Notes under the pieces: generated by a model
Database searches by the model: none
Told to the model about the DNA's origin: nothing
What the model saw: the letters and a program-made list of their open reading frames with translations, nothing else
Source: Rectinema sp003452735
GTDB lineage: Bacteria > Spirochaetota > Spirochaetia > Treponematales > Rectinemataceae
NCBI GenBank assembly: GCA_035415815.1
Contig: DAOOGR010000002.1
Coordinates: forward strand, 1-64,000
Reading direction: 5' to 3'
DNA length: 64,000 nt
Part shown: positions 51,253 to 60,505 of the stretch, piece after piece
How the letters are laid out: every line of letters begins with the position of its first letter
How positions within the stretch are numbered: the stretch's first letter is position 1
Translations under genes and position numbers: made by a program

Positions 51253-51906
51253 ATGGATGACGACATCCTTACTATTGAAGAAGTAGCAAAGTACTTGCGG
51301 GTTTCCGAACGAACAGTCTACGACTGGGCTCAGAAAGGCGAAATACCGTCCGGAAAGATAGGCACTGTCTGGCGATTTAAAAAAAGTGAGATAGAACGAT
51401 GGGTAAACGAGCGCCTTTCTTCGAATAGACCTGTTTCACTCATCAGCAGTGTAAAAATCCAAAATATCATTTCCCCTGATCGGATTATTTTTCTAAATTA
51501 CCCCTCCAAGCGCGATGCACTAATCAAATTGGCAGAAAATCTTTCAACAGCACCCCAAATAAAGAACAAAGAAGAATTGATCTCTGAAATTCTCCGACGC
51601 GAAGAACTCATGAGTACAGCGATAGGAAAAGGCATTGCTATCCCCCATGTGAGGCTTAATTCTGTTACAGACCTTGTGGTTTCAATAGGAATCTCTCGTT
51701 GTGACATTGTCGATTTTCAGACGCTCGATGATGTGCCAGTGCGATTATTGTTCATGATTGCTGCCGCATATAACCAGCATGCATACTATTTGCAAACTCT
51801 GTCGTTTTTCTCTGCAAGACTCAAAATAGTTGAGCTTCGAGATGGGCTTTTAGACTGCAAGACCACGCAAGAAGCATATGATCTGCTCATTCAGCAAGAT
51901 CGATAG
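51253..51906 (+). CDS. Helix-turn-helix / PTS IIA (EIIA-Ntr type) fusion protein
   Basis: A 217-residue protein with an excisionase-type winged helix-turn-helix at the N-terminus (ILTIEEVAKYLRVSERTVYD, then WAQKGEIPSGKIGTVWRFKK) and a fru/Ntr-type PTS IIA domain (residues ~70-215) whose phosphorylated His is in GIAIPHVRLN. DNA binding coupled to PTS phosphorylation is the simple reading: a regulator that senses phosphoenolpyruvate flux. Such HTH-IIA fusions are known in treponemes as far as I recall. ATG has AGGAGGCGC upstream. Its promoter is separate from recX and a terminator follows. Target genes unknown. Confidence 0.88.
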   Translation: MDDDILTIEEVAKYLRVSERTVYDWAQKGEIPSGKIGTVWRFKKSEIERWVNERLSSNRPVSLISSVKIQNIISPDRIIFLNYPSKRDALIKLAENLSTAPQIKNKEELISEILRREELMSTAIGKGIAIPHVRLNSVTDLVVSIGISRCDIVDFQTLDDVPVRLLFMIAAAYNQHAYYLQTLSFFSARLKIVELRDGLLDCKTTQEAYDLLIQQDR

Positions 51907-51926
51907 AACTTTATTGCTTCTGTGAG

Positions 51927-51970
51927 AGCACCTGCAGTGCGCCCATGCGTTTCTGTGGGTGCTTTTATTT
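51927..51970 (+). terminator. Intrinsic terminator after HTH-PTS IIA gene
   Basis: AGCACC (51927-51932) pairs with GGTGCT (51958-51963), with a partly paired interior (CAG/CTG), followed by TTTTATTT. Confidence 0.65.
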
Positions 51971-51990
51971 AGCTACGAAGGAATCATTCT

Positions 51991-54870
51991 GTGTATTTAA
52001 AAAGCCTTGAAATATTTGGATTCAAATCATTTGCGGATCGAATACGCATCGAGTTTTCAAAAGGAATCTCAGCTCTGGTAGGTCCTAATGGTTGCGGCAA
52101 ATCCAACATCGTAGACTCTATCAAATGGGTAGTAGGTGAACAGTCTGCGAAAAGCCTGCGCGCAGAAACAATGGAAGATGTCATATTCAACGGTACTGAG
52201 ACGAGGCGACCACTTTCTGTTGCAGAGGTAGCAATTACAATAACCAATGATGAGGGAGCGCTACCTCTCGATGTTCCCGAAATCGAGGTAAAGCGAAGAA
52301 TCTATCGCTCTGGGGAAAATGAATATTTCATAAACGGCAAGCCAGCAAGGTTGAAGGAGATTAGGGAACTCTTTTGGGATACTGGTATTGGCAAATCAGC
52401 CTATTCAGTGATGGAACAGGGGCGCATAGACCAGGTGTTATCCTCGAAACCTGAAGATCGGCGTTATCTATTCGAAGAGGCAGCGGGTATCACGAAGCAC
52501 AAAGTTCGTGCTCACGAAGCTGAGATTAAGCTTGCCAAAACCGAAGAGCATCTCCGCCAAATAGAAGCTATAATCCGAGAAGTCAAACAATCCTACGAAA
52601 ACCTAAGAGTCCAATCCGACAAGACCATCAAATACAGGCAGCTAAAAGATAAGATATTTGAAACGGAGCTAGATTTATATTTGATCCGCTTGCGCCAACA
52701 CATCCGCGAGCAGGACCGAGTTAATGACCTTTTTAATCAAAAAAAGAAAGATCGCGAAGCACTTGTCCAGCGCATAGATTCTATGAGCCAATCTATGTCC
52801 GCGGATCTCGATATATTGAACAAGCTTGAAGCAAGACTAATCGAGATGCAGAAACTGATTTATGGCCTTGCTGTTGAAAAGAATGGCAAAGAAAAGCAGA
52901 AGGCGCTGTTGACAGAGAGGCTCCGCGAGATCAAGTCAATAATAGAGCAACTCGAAGCAAGAGATCGTGCTATTGCCTCAAAAATAGAATCACTTCAGGA
53001 AGAAGAAGGCGATAAAGAAGCGGAATTTGCCGGCTATAAAACTAGAATTAGAGAAATCGAAGCCAATATACATACTTTCGATGAGAATATCTCTGCAGCT
53101 GCTTTATTGCTAAAAGCAAATGAGGAAAGCATAAGACACAATATCGAGGAATCCAAGGAAATTGCTCAAAGGACAACACTTCTCCATGAGAAACTGGATA
53201 CTATCACAGAAAGAATCGCAGAGCTCGTCGACGAACGGCTTCGCAAATCAGAATCGCAGATCGAGCAAAAGCAGAAGCTCGAAGCACAAATACAGCAGAA
53301 AATAAAAGAAATTTCGATTTCAGCCTCTTCTCGAGCAGATAGACTCCAAGATTATACCAGAATTGCTTCTTCTTTGAGCACCCAAGATCGTTCTCGTGAA
53401 CTCGAGAGCTTGGTCGATGGACTACGAGCTTTATCTTCTCTTTCCTCGGATCTTGAAAGGGATTTTTTACAATACATCGAGATAGAGCCTGGATTCTTAG
53501 ACGAGCTTGTCGCTCCCGAAGGCGTTATGACTCAAAAACGTCGCATCGATGCGGAAATTTTTGATCAAAGCGAGCGTATTAAGAGAATAGAAGCCGAGAA
53601 TCAGGGTCTATCGCTAAGAAATACAGATCTAGCAAAGAAAATCGAAGCCTATCGCAAGACACTAGAAGAGGCCAAGCTGGAAAAAGCGAAGATTCAAGCA
53701 CAGATGGAAGCTGCAAAAGAAGCACTTTCGGTGCTAAAGAGAGAAATCGCCGGACAAGAAGCTTACCATCGCGAAGTTGCTAGAGAGCTCTTAGATCAGC
53801 AAAGACGCTGCGAAAAGCTCGAAGAAGAAATCAAATTGTTACAGGAAGAGCTTGCAGAGATAGAGCATAAGGGTAGAAATCTAACAGAGGAAATGTCGGA
53901 GCTCGATAAATCCATTAGTCGAGCGACTGAAGATCTTGGAGACAAGCGCAAAGAGTCGACAGAGCTCGAGCAGAATCTGCAGTCCATTCAACAAGAGCTC
54001 GAAAACTTACATACTGCAAAAGCGCAAAGCGAGACAGAGATTCGCAACCTCAAGGATAATTTTGTAGATCTCTATTCTCGAGATTTACTAGCTTTCGAAA
54101 GCCGAATGTATGAAATTCGTTCTCCTGTTTCTGAAATCAAGGAAAGGCTTGTATCCTTAAAGGCTTCTCTATCGTCACTAGGTTCTGTAAACCTTATGGC
54201 TCCCGAGGAATTCGAGCCAGTGAAACAGCGCTTTGAATTTCTTTCGGGGCAATATGATGATCTCGTAAAAGCGCGAGCAGACCTTGTAAGGATCACCAAT
54301 GAGATAAGAACCGAAAGCGCACAGCTTTTTGTGGAAACCTATAATAAAATCAAAAAGAATTTTCACAATATATTCCGAAGACTATTTGGTGGAGGAAGAG
54401 CAGAGCTACGGCTTTCGGATCCCGACCATGTCCTAGAGAGTGGCATAGAAATCTTTGCTCAGCCTCCAGGCAAGAAGCTCGAAAACATCTCTTTGCTTTC
54501 CGGAGGAGAAAGGACACTCACGGCTATTGCGCTTCTTTTTGCAACCTATATGGTCAAACCCTCGCCATTCTGTTTTTTGGACGAGATAGATGCGGCTCTC
54601 GATGAAGCCAATATAGTACAGCTTGTGAATCTCTTGAGAGAATTCGGCACAATGAGCCAATTCATTGTGATCACTCATAATAAGAAGACAGTGGCTAGTG
54701 CCGACACCTTGCTTGGTATCACGATGGAGGAATCTGGAGTGAGTAAGGCTATCGCAATCCGTGTCCAAAATGAGAATGGTGTTGTGCATCCAGTCTATGT
54801 TCCCGATCAGCCTTTCGAAGAAGAGGAAGTCGATTATGAAGAAGGTAGACAGCTAGAGGCGAATCGATGA
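51991..54870 (+). CDS. smc: Chromosome segregation protein SMC, short, without a recognisable hinge
   Basis: Chromosome-organising ATPase of 959 residues, against the usual ~1180. N-terminal head: Walker A GPNGCGKSNI (31-40) and Q-loop in FWDTGIGKSAYSVMEQGRID. Coiled coil 1 spans about 170-445, coiled coil 2 about 525-725, and the C-terminal head has the ABC signature LLSGGERTLTAIALLF (835-850), Walker B FCFLDEIDAALDEANIV (860-876). Between the two coils only ~80 residues (445-525) are left, with no Gly-rich SMC hinge sequence. GTG start at 51991 has AAGGA about 9 bases upstream. The stop overlaps alaX as ATGA. Other SMC parts (ScpA/ScpB) are not in the window. Confidence 0.93.
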   Translation: MYLKSLEIFGFKSFADRIRIEFSKGISALVGPNGCGKSNIVDSIKWVVGEQSAKSLRAETMEDVIFNGTETRRPLSVAEVAITITNDEGALPLDVPEIEVKRRIYRSGENEYFINGKPARLKEIRELFWDTGIGKSAYSVMEQGRIDQVLSSKPEDRRYLFEEAAGITKHKVRAHEAEIKLAKTEEHLRQIEAIIREVKQSYENLRVQSDKTIKYRQLKDKIFETELDLYLIRLRQHIREQDRVNDLFNQKKKDREALVQRIDSMSQSMSADLDILNKLEARLIEMQKLIYGLAVEKNGKEKQKALLTERLREIKSIIEQLEARDRAIASKIESLQEEEGDKEAEFAGYKTRIREIEANIHTFDENISAAALLLKANEESIRHNIEESKEIAQRTTLLHEKLDTITERIAELVDERLRKSESQIEQKQKLEAQIQQKIKEISISASSRADRLQDYTRIASSLSTQDRSRELESLVDGLRALSSLSSDLERDFLQYIEIEPGFLDELVAPEGVMTQKRRIDAEIFDQSERIKRIEAENQGLSLRNTDLAKKIEAYRKTLEEAKLEKAKIQAQMEAAKEALSVLKREIAGQEAYHREVARELLDQQRRCEKLEEEIKLLQEELAEIEHKGRNLTEEMSELDKSISRATEDLGDKRKESTELEQNLQSIQQELENLHTAKAQSETEIRNLKDNFVDLYSRDLLAFESRMYEIRSPVSEIKERLVSLKASLSSLGSVNLMAPEEFEPVKQRFEFLSGQYDDLVKARADLVRITNEIRTESAQLFVETYNKIKKNFHNIFRRLFGGGRAELRLSDPDHVLESGIEIFAQPPGKKLENISLLSGGERTLTAIALLFATYMVKPSPFCFLDEIDAALDEANIVQLVNLLREFGTMSQFIVITHNKKTVASADTLLGITMEESGVSKAIAIRVQNENGVVHPVYVPDQPFEEEEVDYEEGRQLEANR

Positions 54871-56108
54871 ATGCCGAAATGCTAGGTGAAAGGTTGTTTT
54901 ATCTCGATCCATGGCTTAAGGAAGCGGATGTCGTTGTTAAGGCTACCAAACCTGTAGTCAATAGAGGCTCTACTATATTAGGTGTTTTGCTGAGCGAGAC
55001 AATATTCTACCCAGAGGGCGGAGGACAGCCAGCGGACTTAGGTTTTATTGAAGATAAGCAGGTTATGGATGTTCAGGAGATAGAAGGTGAGATATGGCAT
55101 TATATCGAGCTGCAAAATGAGAAAGAGGAAGAAATTTTAAAGCCTGGTTCAGCCGTACATTTGAGCCTCGATTGGCCAAGGCGTCTCTACCACATGCAGC
55201 AGCATACAGGACAACATCTACTTTCAGCGGTGCTCGAAGAGGAATATGGCATTCATACGATTTCTTTTCACCTTGGAACAGAGTATTGCACAATCGATGT
55301 TTCAGCAAAAGATCCAGCTGAGCTGCCGCTTGCGCAGATCGAAACCGAGGTCGAGGCCTGGATAGAGAGGGATGCAGCGGTTTTGATACATTACTGTCCT
55401 CCAGAAGATATTTCGACCTTTAGACTTAGAAAAAGGCCTCCAATAAACGAAGCTGTTATTCGTGTCGTCGAGATTCAAGGCTATGATTGCTCTCCATGTG
55501 GAGGGACTCATCTGGAACGAACAGGCCAAGTTCGAGCTCTCAAGGTGCTTTCGCTCGAGCGCTATAAAGGCCATGTACGCATGTATTTTGCATCTGGAGC
55601 TCATGCCATAGAGCTCATGTCCAGGGCTTATGAGGACAATAGAGAAGCTGCTACTTTGCTTGGATCCAGCATTGGTGATATTTCTATACGATTGCGTGAG
55701 ATTCTAGAAAAGTCTGCTTCATTGGAAAAAAGAGCCAAGAGATGCTTGGTAGAGTATGCTGAAGCCGAGGCCAAGCTTGCTTCGATCCATGCAGGACCCT
55801 CAGACATAATTCAGTTTACGCTAGAGAAGGAAGATGCAGATTGGGGTACTATGCTTTGCAAAGCAGCTGTATCGCTTGGAAGGCCAGCAATAGCTTCTTG
55901 CCTTCTTGATTCCACTATTATCATACAAGTCCCTGCAAAAGCGCGATTCCCAGCGCTTTCAGCGGTTCTTTCAGAAATTATGTTGAATTTAGGTGGAAAA
56001 GGAGGAGGGGGAGAGGCTTTTTATCGCGCAAGCTTTGCTTCAGCGGATATGGCGAAACAATTCGCCTTAAAAGCAAAAGAAATATTAGAAGGATTTCAAG
56101 CTACATAA
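54867..56108 (+). CDS. Alanyl-tRNA editing protein, AlaX-like with DHHA1 tail
   Basis: A free-standing editing enzyme of 413 residues that removes Ser or Gly from mischarged tRNA-Ala. It has the second-domain fold of AlaRS: SETIFYPEGGGQPADLGFIE, the zinc motif HMQQHTGQH (His113, His117), CSPCGGTH (Cys211, His215), then a long coil and a C-terminal DHHA1-like region with Gly-rich GGKGGGGEAFYRA. No aminoacylation domain is present. It overlaps the smc stop by 4 bases, a surprising coupling. Confidence 0.92.
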   Translation: MNAEMLGERLFYLDPWLKEADVVVKATKPVVNRGSTILGVLLSETIFYPEGGGQPADLGFIEDKQVMDVQEIEGEIWHYIELQNEKEEEILKPGSAVHLSLDWPRRLYHMQQHTGQHLLSAVLEEEYGIHTISFHLGTEYCTIDVSAKDPAELPLAQIETEVEAWIERDAAVLIHYCPPEDISTFRLRKRPPINEAVIRVVEIQGYDCSPCGGTHLERTGQVRALKVLSLERYKGHVRMYFASGAHAIELMSRAYEDNREAATLLGSSIGDISIRLREILEKSASLEKRAKRCLVEYAEAEAKLASIHAGPSDIIQFTLEKEDADWGTMLCKAAVSLGRPAIASCLLDSTIIIQVPAKARFPALSAVLSEIMLNLGGKGGGGEAFYRASFASADMAKQFALKAKEILEGFQAT

Positions 56109-56166
56109 TAAGGCTTTGATTCTATGCTATATCCCTAAGACAACAATCTATAAGATCCCTAACGCC

Positions 56167-57282
56167 TTAAAGCGCCAAAGGCCTTCGATTGTCAGCTAGT
56201 CTCTGACTGAGATAATCCTTATCGAGATTCAGCTTTTGGATAAAAAAGCGCATCTGCTCTTCGGATAACAGGTTTTGCTCGGCATACAGATATACAAGGG
56301 CTCGTTCGGCTATTAAAGGTACCTTGAGAGAATTCATCTGCATCTCACGTTCTATCTCTTCTGCACAACGACCTCGTATAGATGAATAGAGCCTCGATTC
56401 TTCGATATTTCCCTGGAGAGCAGCCAACTCAGCGAAGAGTGGCGCAATATTTCCACGGGCAGCAAGCTCGCCAAAAGGCTTAAGAGTGAAGAAAGTATAT
56501 TCCTTTGCGGGCAGATAATGATGATCGTCGCATCTGGTGCAGTAGTTTGGTTCACGTCCATCGTGCTTGGTACGGTCCCCTCCTATTATGATTAGAGGAT
56601 CGAAGTATAGGGCGGGGCACTCCTGACCATCCACTAGATAATATCGATATGTATAGAGAGAATCCCTTAGACATTCTTCGTGTTCGCAGTAAGCTGTAAG
56701 TGGTACTACATCCGTTGCGGTCTCCAGGAGAAGTCGAGCGGTCTGATTGAAGATTTCGCGACGAAAATTTAATAACAGTGTGGGGAAAATGAAACAAAGT
56801 CCTCTCAATTCGCCTTCATCTTTTGTGAGATATGCTACACGCTCATCGAAAAATGCCGCTTCGTCGACGATCCAGGTACCTACTTCAGGATTTTCAGCTA
56901 TGAGCACTTCGAGCCCAAAAGAGTCTTTTGCAGCACCTATTCTATTTCCGCATCTTTCGTATCCTCCCCTATATGCTAATGCATCATCAGGATAATCGGG
57001 GAAACGACTCTTATCTAAAGCAGAGCGAACTACAAAGACATTCCTTCGATCGACATTGGCCGTGCTTGTCAATCTTCTTACAGCACCTTTTTTTTTAATC
57101 GCTACACGGCTATCTCGCCAAACACGCGCAGCAAATTCAGTTTTGCCTGAACCCATCGGGCCAATTACAAGGATGCGCTTGTTTGCCGTAATAAAATCGT
57201 GATGCTTAGCCATTGCATGGATATTTAACAGCGGAAAGCCAAGGCTTTTCAGGAATTCGCCTGTCTCATCGATGTTGTTCAT
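56167..57282 (-). CDS. Thymidine kinase-like P-loop protein with extra C-terminal domain
   Basis: A 371-residue protein. Features resemble type II thymidine kinase: P-loop GPMGSGKT (41-48), VFVVRSALDKSRF like the TK donor strand, acidic motif WIVDEAAFFDE (137-147), and four cysteines placed like the TK zinc site (C199, C204, C248, C251). The usual ribose-binding lasso is altered, and ~110 residues of helical sequence follow, beyond the ~200-residue TK norm. Function in dTMP salvage is therefore plausible but not shown. It is 22 bases downstream of the oppA-like gene on the same strand. ATG start is at 57282. Confidence 0.72.
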   Translation of the reverse strand: MNNIDETGEFLKSLGFPLLNIHAMAKHHDFITANKRILVIGPMGSGKTEFAARVWRDSRVAIKKKGAVRRLTSTANVDRRNVFVVRSALDKSRFPDYPDDALAYRGGYERCGNRIGAAKDSFGLEVLIAENPEVGTWIVDEAAFFDERVAYLTKDEGELRGLCFIFPTLLLNFRREIFNQTARLLLETATDVVPLTAYCEHEECLRDSLYTYRYYLVDGQECPALYFDPLIIIGGDRTKHDGREPNYCTRCDDHHYLPAKEYTFFTLKPFGELAARGNIAPLFAELAALQGNIEESRLYSSIRGRCAEEIEREMQMNSLKVPLIAERALVYLYAEQNLLSEEQMRFFIQKLNLDKDYLSQRLADNRRPLAL

Positions 57283-57303
57283 AGTTCTTCCTGGTCTTTC
57301 AGT

Positions 57304-58908
57304 TTATCTCAATGAAATGTATGAGCTTGATACCTTTGCCACATTGGGGCTTATGCTAGGATTGCCAAAGTGAAGGTATTTATAAGGGTGTATGTCAAGG
57401 GCATTCTGATACCATCCTTGGATGAAATCGATATCAATCACAGATGCTGCGAAGTTATGATATATTGGTAGACAAGCTGCGCCCTGGAGCAGCTCGGTTT
57501 CTGCTTTAGCCAGAATACTCATGCGCTTTTCATCGCTAGCATCGTAAGACTGTATCATGAAGTCCATGAAAACCGAATCATTATAACCTGCGATATTGAG
57601 GGGCGCGTCGCTAGTCCACATCTGAAGGAAAGCTTCCGGGTCTGCGAAGTCGCCGATCCAGGTTTCATGAGCTATAGTAAAGGATGAAGCCTCCGACCTG
57701 TTGCCTATGCTCTCATAATAGGATGAAGGTTGCATTGGCTTTAGAGTTACTTTTACATCGAGCGCTTTTTCCCACTCAGTCTTAAAAGTATTGGCGATAG
57801 AACGCGGTCTTTCATAATCTGCAAATGCTATGATTATTTCGGGAAGGCCTTGGCCCTTGGGGTATCCGGACTCTTCGAGAAGCTTCATAGCTTCCGTGCT
57901 ATCAGTTTTTTCTATTCCTTTGGTCTTGGAGTAACCAGGCAAGGGGAGTACCAGAGTCTTCGCAGGAAGCATATAGAATTCGCTTGAGCGGATACTATCC
58001 CAAGGTAGAAGAAGAGCAAGAGCTCGCCTTACTCTCTTGTCATTCCAGGGCTCTGAACGACAGTTGAAAAACCAATAATGAGTCGAATACATAGGAGAAA
58101 TCTGAATCGCTGTTTGAAGGAGCACCTTGTCATAATTCCCGGGTCCATCGAGCCAGTGGACATATCCAGTATTGAAAAGGGAAGTAGCTAGTTCATCGTC
58201 GTCTGTAAACATCATTCTGAGTTTTGGAATACTCACATTTTTGGAGTCCCAGTAAGCTTCGTTCTTTTCAAGAATAAGCTCTGTATCTGTCATACTTACT
58301 GGCTTATAGGGGCCGCTGACAGGGTAGGGAATTGCGTTTCTCCAATCTCCTGCATCTATCATCGATGGATGAATTACAGAGAAAGATTGATGGCAAAGGA
58401 GCCTTGTAAAGTAAGCGACAGGTCGCACAAGCGTTATTTCGAGCGTATTAGGGGAAGCTGCCTTGATTCCAACATGCTCTGGATTCTTATCCAAGCCCAT
58501 GCGATATTGTTTTGCTCCCTCGATTATATCGAAGAAAGTTGCATATTCAGCGTTTATGTCTAGCATTCTAAACCATGAACGCACAAAGTCTTCAGCAGTG
58601 ATGGGTGAGCCATCGGACCAGAGAGCATTGTCTCGAATGGTAAAGCGATATAGTTTCTTATCCACTGAGCGTTCCCAGTTCTGGGCTAGGGCACGCATTG
58701 GTTCGAGAGTGTTGGGATCATAGTTGAAAAGGCCCTCATATATAGCAGTGTGGATCTGAGCTTCATTCGAGAAGATAGCCTTCTGAGGATCTAGTTCTGG
58801 CAGTTGAGAGCCATATACTGTCACGAATTCCGTTTCTTGCATTTGAGCAGCAAGAGGCAAAAAAGCTAGGGCTAAAAAAGATACAACCAGAAAAAGCCTT
58901 GAGTTCAT
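57304..58908 (-). CDS. Peptide ABC transporter substrate-binding protein (OppA-like)
   Basis: Periplasmic family 5 binding protein of 534 residues. Signal peptide MNSRLFLVVSFLALAFLPLA with cleavage after AAQ; no lipobox Cys. Family features: LPELDPQKAIFSNEAQIHTA, EGLFNYDPNTLEPMRALAQN, YRFTIRDNALWSDGSPITAE and DFVRSWFRMLD, the standard SBP_bac_5 opening. The ATG at 58908 starts the signal peptide; a longer frame reaches 58944 but nearly meets the divergent gene. No permease or ATPase genes are adjacent, so it is an orphan binding protein. The DUF4416 gene is divergent, 41 bases away. Confidence 0.9.
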   Translation of the reverse strand: MNSRLFLVVSFLALAFLPLAAQMQETEFVTVYGSQLPELDPQKAIFSNEAQIHTAIYEGLFNYDPNTLEPMRALAQNWERSVDKKLYRFTIRDNALWSDGSPITAEDFVRSWFRMLDINAEYATFFDIIEGAKQYRMGLDKNPEHVGIKAASPNTLEITLVRPVAYFTRLLCHQSFSVIHPSMIDAGDWRNAIPYPVSGPYKPVSMTDTELILEKNEAYWDSKNVSIPKLRMMFTDDDELATSLFNTGYVHWLDGPGNYDKVLLQTAIQISPMYSTHYWFFNCRSEPWNDKRVRRALALLLPWDSIRSSEFYMLPAKTLVLPLPGYSKTKGIEKTDSTEAMKLLEESGYPKGQGLPEIIIAFADYERPRSIANTFKTEWEKALDVKVTLKPMQPSSYYESIGNRSEASSFTIAHETWIGDFADPEAFLQMWTSDAPLNIAGYNDSVFMDFMIQSYDASDEKRMSILAKAETELLQGAACLPIYHNFAASVIDIDFIQGWYQNALDIHPYKYLHFGNPSISPNVAKVSSSYISLR

Positions 58909-58949
58909 AGAACTAATTATGCAATATAATAGTTTGGAAGGCAATAAAC

Positions 58950-59486
58950 ATGGGAATTGAAAAAGAATTTATCCCGGAGCGGCTAATTGTTGGAGTGCTT
59001 TCTTCGGATACGGAAGCGGAAATAGCTGCTCTCGATGCAATGATAGGACTGTATGGACCGCTTTGCTTCCAATCAAGCAAAGAATCTTTTTTGTGGACAA
59101 AATACTACTGTCCGGAAATGGGAGAAAATATCTTACGATCTTACTGGGCTTTTAGAGAGCTAATAGATCCTTCCAAACTATCGATGATCAAGCGCGCTAC
59201 CGACGCTATAGAGCTAAGGCTTGCAAAAAATAGCTGCAGGTTGGTCAATCTCGATCCAGGCATACTCGGGACCGCTCGATTCTGTCTAGCCACAACCAAA
59301 GACCGTTCCCACCGTATCCCCCTCTCGGATGGAATCTATGCAGAATTGACCTTGATCTTTGAGCACGGAGAATTCAAAGCGCTTCCATGGACCTATCCTG
59401 ATTGGGCTTCGGAGCCAGTTAGGAAAATGATGTCAGAGCTTCGAGCTGGACTTCTTGGCGATCTAAGGCATCTGCATCTTATTTGA
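58950..59486 (+). CDS. DUF4416 family protein
   Basis: A 178-residue protein of a conserved uncharacterised family. The characteristic C-terminal block is clear: RLVNLDPGILGTARFCLATT, then KDRSHRIPLSDGIYAELTLI and LPWTYPDWASEPV. The N-terminus RLIVGVLSSDTEAEIAALDA also fits. The family occurs mainly in spirochaetes, delta-proteobacteria and related groups as I recall. Function unknown; no cofactor motif seen. Confidence 0.9.
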   Translation: MGIEKEFIPERLIVGVLSSDTEAEIAALDAMIGLYGPLCFQSSKESFLWTKYYCPEMGENILRSYWAFRELIDPSKLSMIKRATDAIELRLAKNSCRLVNLDPGILGTARFCLATTKDRSHRIPLSDGIYAELTLIFEHGEFKALPWTYPDWASEPVRKMMSELRAGLLGDLRHLHLI

Positions 59487-59524
59487 ATATGCCCCAAGAA
59501 GAGACAATTCTTTAGATTATTCTC

Positions 59525-60505
59525 TTATTTCAGCATAGAATTGATATCATGCACCCTCAGCACACCATGTCTTTTCATCCAGTCGGTAATCCCACTAAGT
59601 ATTTCTTGCGGAGCATGAGGGTTTGAGAACAGTGCGGTTCCAATCTGCACTGCCTGAGCACCGGCAAGGAAATATTGAATCGCATCACTTGCACGAGCGA
59701 TGCCGCCGACTCCTATCACAGGAATAGATACTGAGCGGCTGACACGATAGGTTGCAGCTACTCCAATAGGACGGATAGCAGGACCCGAGAGCCCTCCTAT
59801 GCCCTTGGCAATAGCAGGTTTCATGCGATCTGTATCTATGACCATGCCTAAAACTGTGTTGATACAGGATACTGCATCGGCCCCGCCTTCTTCTGCGGCG
59901 CGAGCTATTTCTGCTATATCTGTAACATTAGGGCTAAGTTTCACAATTAGAGGCTTATCGGTGCGCTTTCTTAAGGAGCGAGTCAATCGTTTTACAATGA
60001 CAGGGTCGATTCCAAAAGACATTCCTCCCTCGCACACATTGGGACAAGAGACATTGATTTCATAGCCATCGATACCAATTTTTGGTAAAGGTTCAGATAA
60101 TGAAAGCCGCTCCTCGATACCATCAATAAGCATGGCATATTCGTCTTCGGTCGAGCCAGCGATATTAGCTATAATAGCACAGCTATAATTTCTTAAGAGT
60201 GGCAGTTTTTCTTTGAGAAAACACTCGAGGCCGGGATTAGCTAGACCTATGGAATTTATAAGTCCCATTGGTGTTTCAACAAGTCGCGGTGCTGGATTGC
60301 CTTCTCTTGGTTCAAGGGTTACCGTTTTTGTATATAGAGCGCCTAATTCATCGATATTAACAAGCTCCTCGTATTCTTCGCCATATCCAAAGATACCAGA
60401 TGCAACTCCTATGGGATTTGCCATCTTAAGAGAACCAATTTTTACAGATAAGTCTGGCTCGAAAGAAGCAGAAGAATTATTTTGGCCTTCTATTGAGTTC
60501 TTCAC
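59525..60505 (-). CDS. pyrD: Dihydroorotate dehydrogenase B, catalytic subunit
   Basis: Oxidises dihydroorotate to orotate in pyrimidine synthesis, passing electrons to PyrK. Class 1B features: MANPIGVASGIFGYGEEYEE, NSIGLANPGLECFLKEKLPL and the catalytic Cys in INVSCPNVCEGG, SPNVTDIAEIARAAEEGGAD and VIGVGGIARASDAIQYFLAG. The start is GTG at 60505 (SD GGGAGG seven bases upstream), overlapping the pyrK stop as GTGA; a TTG two codons earlier is less likely. Length 326. Confidence 0.94.
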   Translation of the reverse strand: MKNSIEGQNNSSASFEPDLSVKIGSLKMANPIGVASGIFGYGEEYEELVNIDELGALYTKTVTLEPREGNPAPRLVETPMGLINSIGLANPGLECFLKEKLPLLRNYSCAIIANIAGSTEDEYAMLIDGIEERLSLSEPLPKIGIDGYEINVSCPNVCEGGMSFGIDPVIVKRLTRSLRKRTDKPLIVKLSPNVTDIAEIARAAEEGGADAVSCINTVLGMVIDTDRMKPAIAKGIGGLSGPAIRPIGVAATYRVSRSVSIPVIGVGGIARASDAIQYFLAGAQAVQIGTALFSNPHAPQEILSGITDWMKRHGVLRVHDINSMLK

